Shown here in pieces: positions 6,392 through 7,716 of a stretch of 7,716 bases of DNA. The DNA comes from DASRHY01 sp046765875 (GTDB taxonomy: Bacteria > Actinomycetota > Actinomycetes > Propionibacteriales > Kribbellaceae): positions 1-7,716 of the forward strand of contig JBKPSJ010000144.1 of assembly GCA_046765875.1 (NCBI GenBank), written 5' to 3'. The notes beneath the pieces are model-generated. The model worked only from the letters and a program-made list of their open reading frames with translations, was not told the DNA's origin and made no database searches. A program made the translations under genes and the position numbers. Every line of letters begins with the position of its first letter. Positions within the stretch are counted from its first letter, which is position 1.

Positions 6392-6414
6392 CCCCGGGGC
6401 CGCCGGCCCCGGGG
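6392..6414 (+). terminator. Strong GC hairpin terminator after glgP
   Basis: CCCCGGGGCC (6392-6401) and GGCCCCGGGG (6405-6414) form a perfect 10-base stem with a 3-base loop, starting 17 bases after the glgP stop. No T tract follows on the + strand (CAAAAG), as in many actinobacterial terminators. On the - strand it would be preceded by TTTTG and followed by GGAAAGGG. It isolates glgP from the protease gene. Confidence 0.75.
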
Positions 6415-6449
6415 CAAAAGCATGGTCAGTCCATAGGTGATCCGCAGGG

Positions 6450-6477
6450 TTTTCACAGGTTCGCGGGCTCTGATAGT
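6450..6477 (+). promoter_or_regulatory. Candidate promoter of the protease gene
   Basis: TTTTCA (6450-6455) and GATAGT (6472-6477) are separated by 16 bases, each matching 4 of 6 consensus positions. TCACAGG occurs twice in the same direction, at 6453-6459 (on the -35) and 6477-6483 (just past the -10), 24 bases apart. That spacing places both copies near the polymerase footprint and may mark a response-regulator site, since HtrA-type genes are often under envelope-stress control. Confidence 0.35.
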
Positions 6478-6510
6478 CACAGGACGGCTCCAGGAGTGTG
6501 CCGCCGGACC

Positions 6511-6516
6511 AGGAGA
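6511..6516 (+). promoter_or_regulatory. Ribosome-binding site fixing the protease start
   Basis: AGGAGA ends 7 bases before GTG 6524, an ideal spacing. It is the clearest ribosome site in the window and contrasts with the sites missing at glgE and glgP. Confidence 0.8.
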
Positions 6517-6523
6517 ACCCAGC

Positions 6524-7716
6524 GTGGACGACCAGAACCAGAACAGCGAGACTTCACCCGCGGCACAGAACCCGAACCCTGCCGCTCCTATGAACCCGAC
6601 GCCCGCGGACGCCTCGGCCACGCCGCCGAACCAGCCCCCGGCCGGGCCGAACCAGCAGCCGACCCAGCCGATCCCGCAGCAGCCGATGCAGCAGCAGCCA
6701 CCGGCTCAGCAGCCGATGCAGCCGCAGCGGCCGATGGCGCGGCCGGGACAGCCGGGCCAGCAGCCGGGTCCGTACCAGCCCGGTCAGTACACCGGTCAGT
6801 ACGCCCCTCAGTACACAGGGCAGTACCCAGGCCAGTACCCAGGCCAGTACCCAGGCCAGTACGCGGGTCAGTACGCCGGCCAGCAGGGTCAGCCGGGGCA
6901 GCAGCCGTGGGGTCAGCCCGGGCCGCAGCAGCCTTGGGGTCAGCAGCCGGGCCAGCAGCCGGGAGCGCCGGCCGCGTTTTTGAGCTCGGCCGCGCCCGGT
7001 AACCAGCGGACGCACCGGTGGCGGCGGCGCACCGCGGCCGGGATCGCGGCACTCGCGATCGCCGGAGCCGCGGGCCTCGGCGGTCTCGCCGTCGGCCACG
7101 CGACGGCCGGGACCGGAGCGAACACGCCGGCGGCGTCATCCCCGAACCAGGGCGGCGGCTACCAGCCCGGTGGCGGCTTCGGCGGGTTCAACCCGGACAA
7201 CGGGTACGGCTTCAGCCCGAACGGCGGCGGTTTCAACCCGAACAACGGCCAGTCCGATGGCGGCAGTTCCACCCCCGCGACCCAGAAGCAGCAGACCGGC
7301 ATCGTCACCATCAACACGGTCGTCGACTACGGCCAGGCCCGTGCGGCCGGCACCGGGATGGTGCTGAGCTCGGACGGCCTGGTGCTGACCAACCACCACG
7401 TCGTCGACGGCTCCACCCAGATCGAGGCGACGGTCGAGACCACCGGCAAGACCTACCAGGCCGAGGTCGTCGGCACCGATGCCGGCAACGACGTCGCCGT
7501 ACTGCGGCTGAAGGATGCCTCGAACCTGACCCCGGCCACCATCGACCACGACGACAACCTCAAGGTCGGTGACACCGTCACCACGGTCGGGAACGCCGAG
7601 GGCCGTGGCGACCTGGTCCAGGCGAGCGGTCCGGTGACGGCCCTGAACCAGACCATCTCCGCGTCCACCGACGGCAACGGCCAGGGCGAGACGCTGACGG
7701 GCCTGATCCAGGCGAA
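6524..7716 (+). CDS. Membrane-anchored HtrA/DegP-type trypsin-like serine protease (3' truncated by window)
   Basis: The open frame runs from GTG 6524 to the window edge (397 codons). Residues 1-161 are a Pro/Gln-rich, presumably cytoplasmic tail with eight Gln-Tyr tetrapeptides (88-119). Basic RTHRWRRR (162-169) precedes one hydrophobic segment (about 171-191), so the protein is a type II anchor with the protease outside. Residues 200-257 form a Gly/Asn/Pro/Phe-rich linker. The S1C protease domain begins at GIVTINTVV (259-267), with AAGTGMVLSSDGLVLTNHHVV carrying catalytic H292 and NDVAVLRL carrying catalytic D323. The catalytic serine (GDSGGP region) and any PDZ domain lie beyond the window. 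This architecture is typical of actinobacterial HtrA/PepD quality-control proteases, which degrade or refold damaged envelope proteins. The tail recalls proteins that interact through low-complexity regions. No link with the glycogen genes is visible; a terminator separates them. Confidence 0.88.
   Translation, partial: MDDQNQNSETSPAAQNPNPAAPMNPTPADASATPPNQPPAGPNQQPTQPIPQQPMQQQPPAQQPMQPQRPMARPGQPGQQPGPYQPGQYTGQYAPQYTGQYPGQYPGQYPGQYAGQYAGQQGQPGQQPWGQPGPQQPWGQQPGQQPGAPAAFLSSAAPGNQRTHRWRRRTAAGIAALAIAGAAGLGGLAVGHATAGTGANTPAASSPNQGGGYQPGGGFGGFNPDNGYGFSPNGGGFNPNNGQSDGGSSTPATQKQQTGIVTINTVVDYGQARAAGTGMVLSSDGLVLTNHHVVDGSTQIEATVETTGKTYQAEVVGTDAGNDVAVLRLKDASNLTPATIDHDDNLKVGDTVTTVGNAEGRGDLVQASGPVTALNQTISASTDGNGQGETLTGLIQA
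6785..6880 (+). repeat. Eight Gln-Tyr tetrapeptide repeats, three identical at DNA level
   Basis: The unit is Gln-Tyr-X-Gly/Pro: QYTG, QYAP, QYTG, three QYPG, two QYAG. The three central units are identical 12-mers, CAGTACCCAGGC, at 6821-6832, 6833-6844 and 6845-6856. They use the codon CCA, uncommon for proline in this genome. Exact tandem identity suggests recent slippage expansion, so copy number may vary between strains. Confidence 0.9.

Noticed and set aside
6498..6600. Short upstream frame from GTG 6498 after CAGGAG
   Set aside because: It is out of frame with the protease, gives an unremarkable peptide of about 32 residues, and sits too close to its Shine-Dalgarno-like sequence.
4261..6621. 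Long 786-codon - strand open frame opposite glgP
   Set aside because: Same shadow effect; low-complexity product rich in Val, Gly, Arg and Gln, with no recognisable domain, facing a complete phosphorylase.
6785..6880. Tandem repeats as a possible CRISPR array or iteron origin
   Set aside because: Units are 12 bases without spacers and stay in codon register inside a protein; they encode a Gln-Tyr tract.
6382..7002. Alternative + strand frame with Ala/Pro/Arg repeats over the protease start
   Set aside because: It is a shifted reading of the Pro/Gln tract. The frame from GTG 6524 has a ribosome site, a membrane anchor and a protease domain.
6554..7139. - strand frames with VLAWVL or GTGLGT repeats
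   Set aside because: They are antisense readings of the 12-base tandem repeat and have no start signals or family features.

Overview
This 7.7 kb window is very GC-rich, starts several genes with GTG, and has the codon bias of a high-GC actinobacterium. The GlgE and GlgP proteins read like those of Propionibacteriales such as Kribbella or Nocardioides. That placement is an inference from protein style, not from a search.

Layout. Bases 1-96 hold the 3' end of an unidentified + strand gene. A 166-base gap with a long inverted repeat (121-190) precedes a + strand flavin split-barrel protein of the pyridoxamine 5'-phosphate oxidase type (263-925). Its stop codon overlaps the stop of a - strand hicA toxin gene. 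hicA is preceded in transcription order by hicB, and hicB follows glgE, so glgE-hicB-hicA run on the - strand from 3561 to 922. A 222-base divergent region separates glgE from glgP (3784-6375, + strand). A strong GC hairpin ends glgP. Then comes a membrane-anchored HtrA/DegP-type serine protease (6524 to the window end), which is cut before its catalytic serine.

How the genes fit together. GlgE builds alpha-1,4-glucan from maltose-1-phosphate, and GlgP breaks alpha-1,4-glucan down to glucose-1-phosphate. Opposing enzymes of glycogen metabolism therefore share one divergent control region. The same head-to-head glgE/glgP order is known in Mycobacterium tuberculosis (Rv1327c/Rv1328). The shared region is rich in signals: a LacI/GalR-type operator-like site touching a -35 element, an 18-base inverted repeat filling the spacer of that promoter, a second small inverted repeat in the leader, and TANNNT boxes 6-7 bases before the GTG starts of both genes that suggest leaderless transcription. 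Downstream of glgE, where M. tuberculosis has glgB, this window has the hicBA toxin-antitoxin pair.

I do not see a wholly new system. The best leads are the compact regulatory region between glgE and glgP, the unusual HicA with its long basic tail lying next to glycogen genes, and the recently expanded Gln-Tyr repeat tract in the cytoplasmic tail of the protease.
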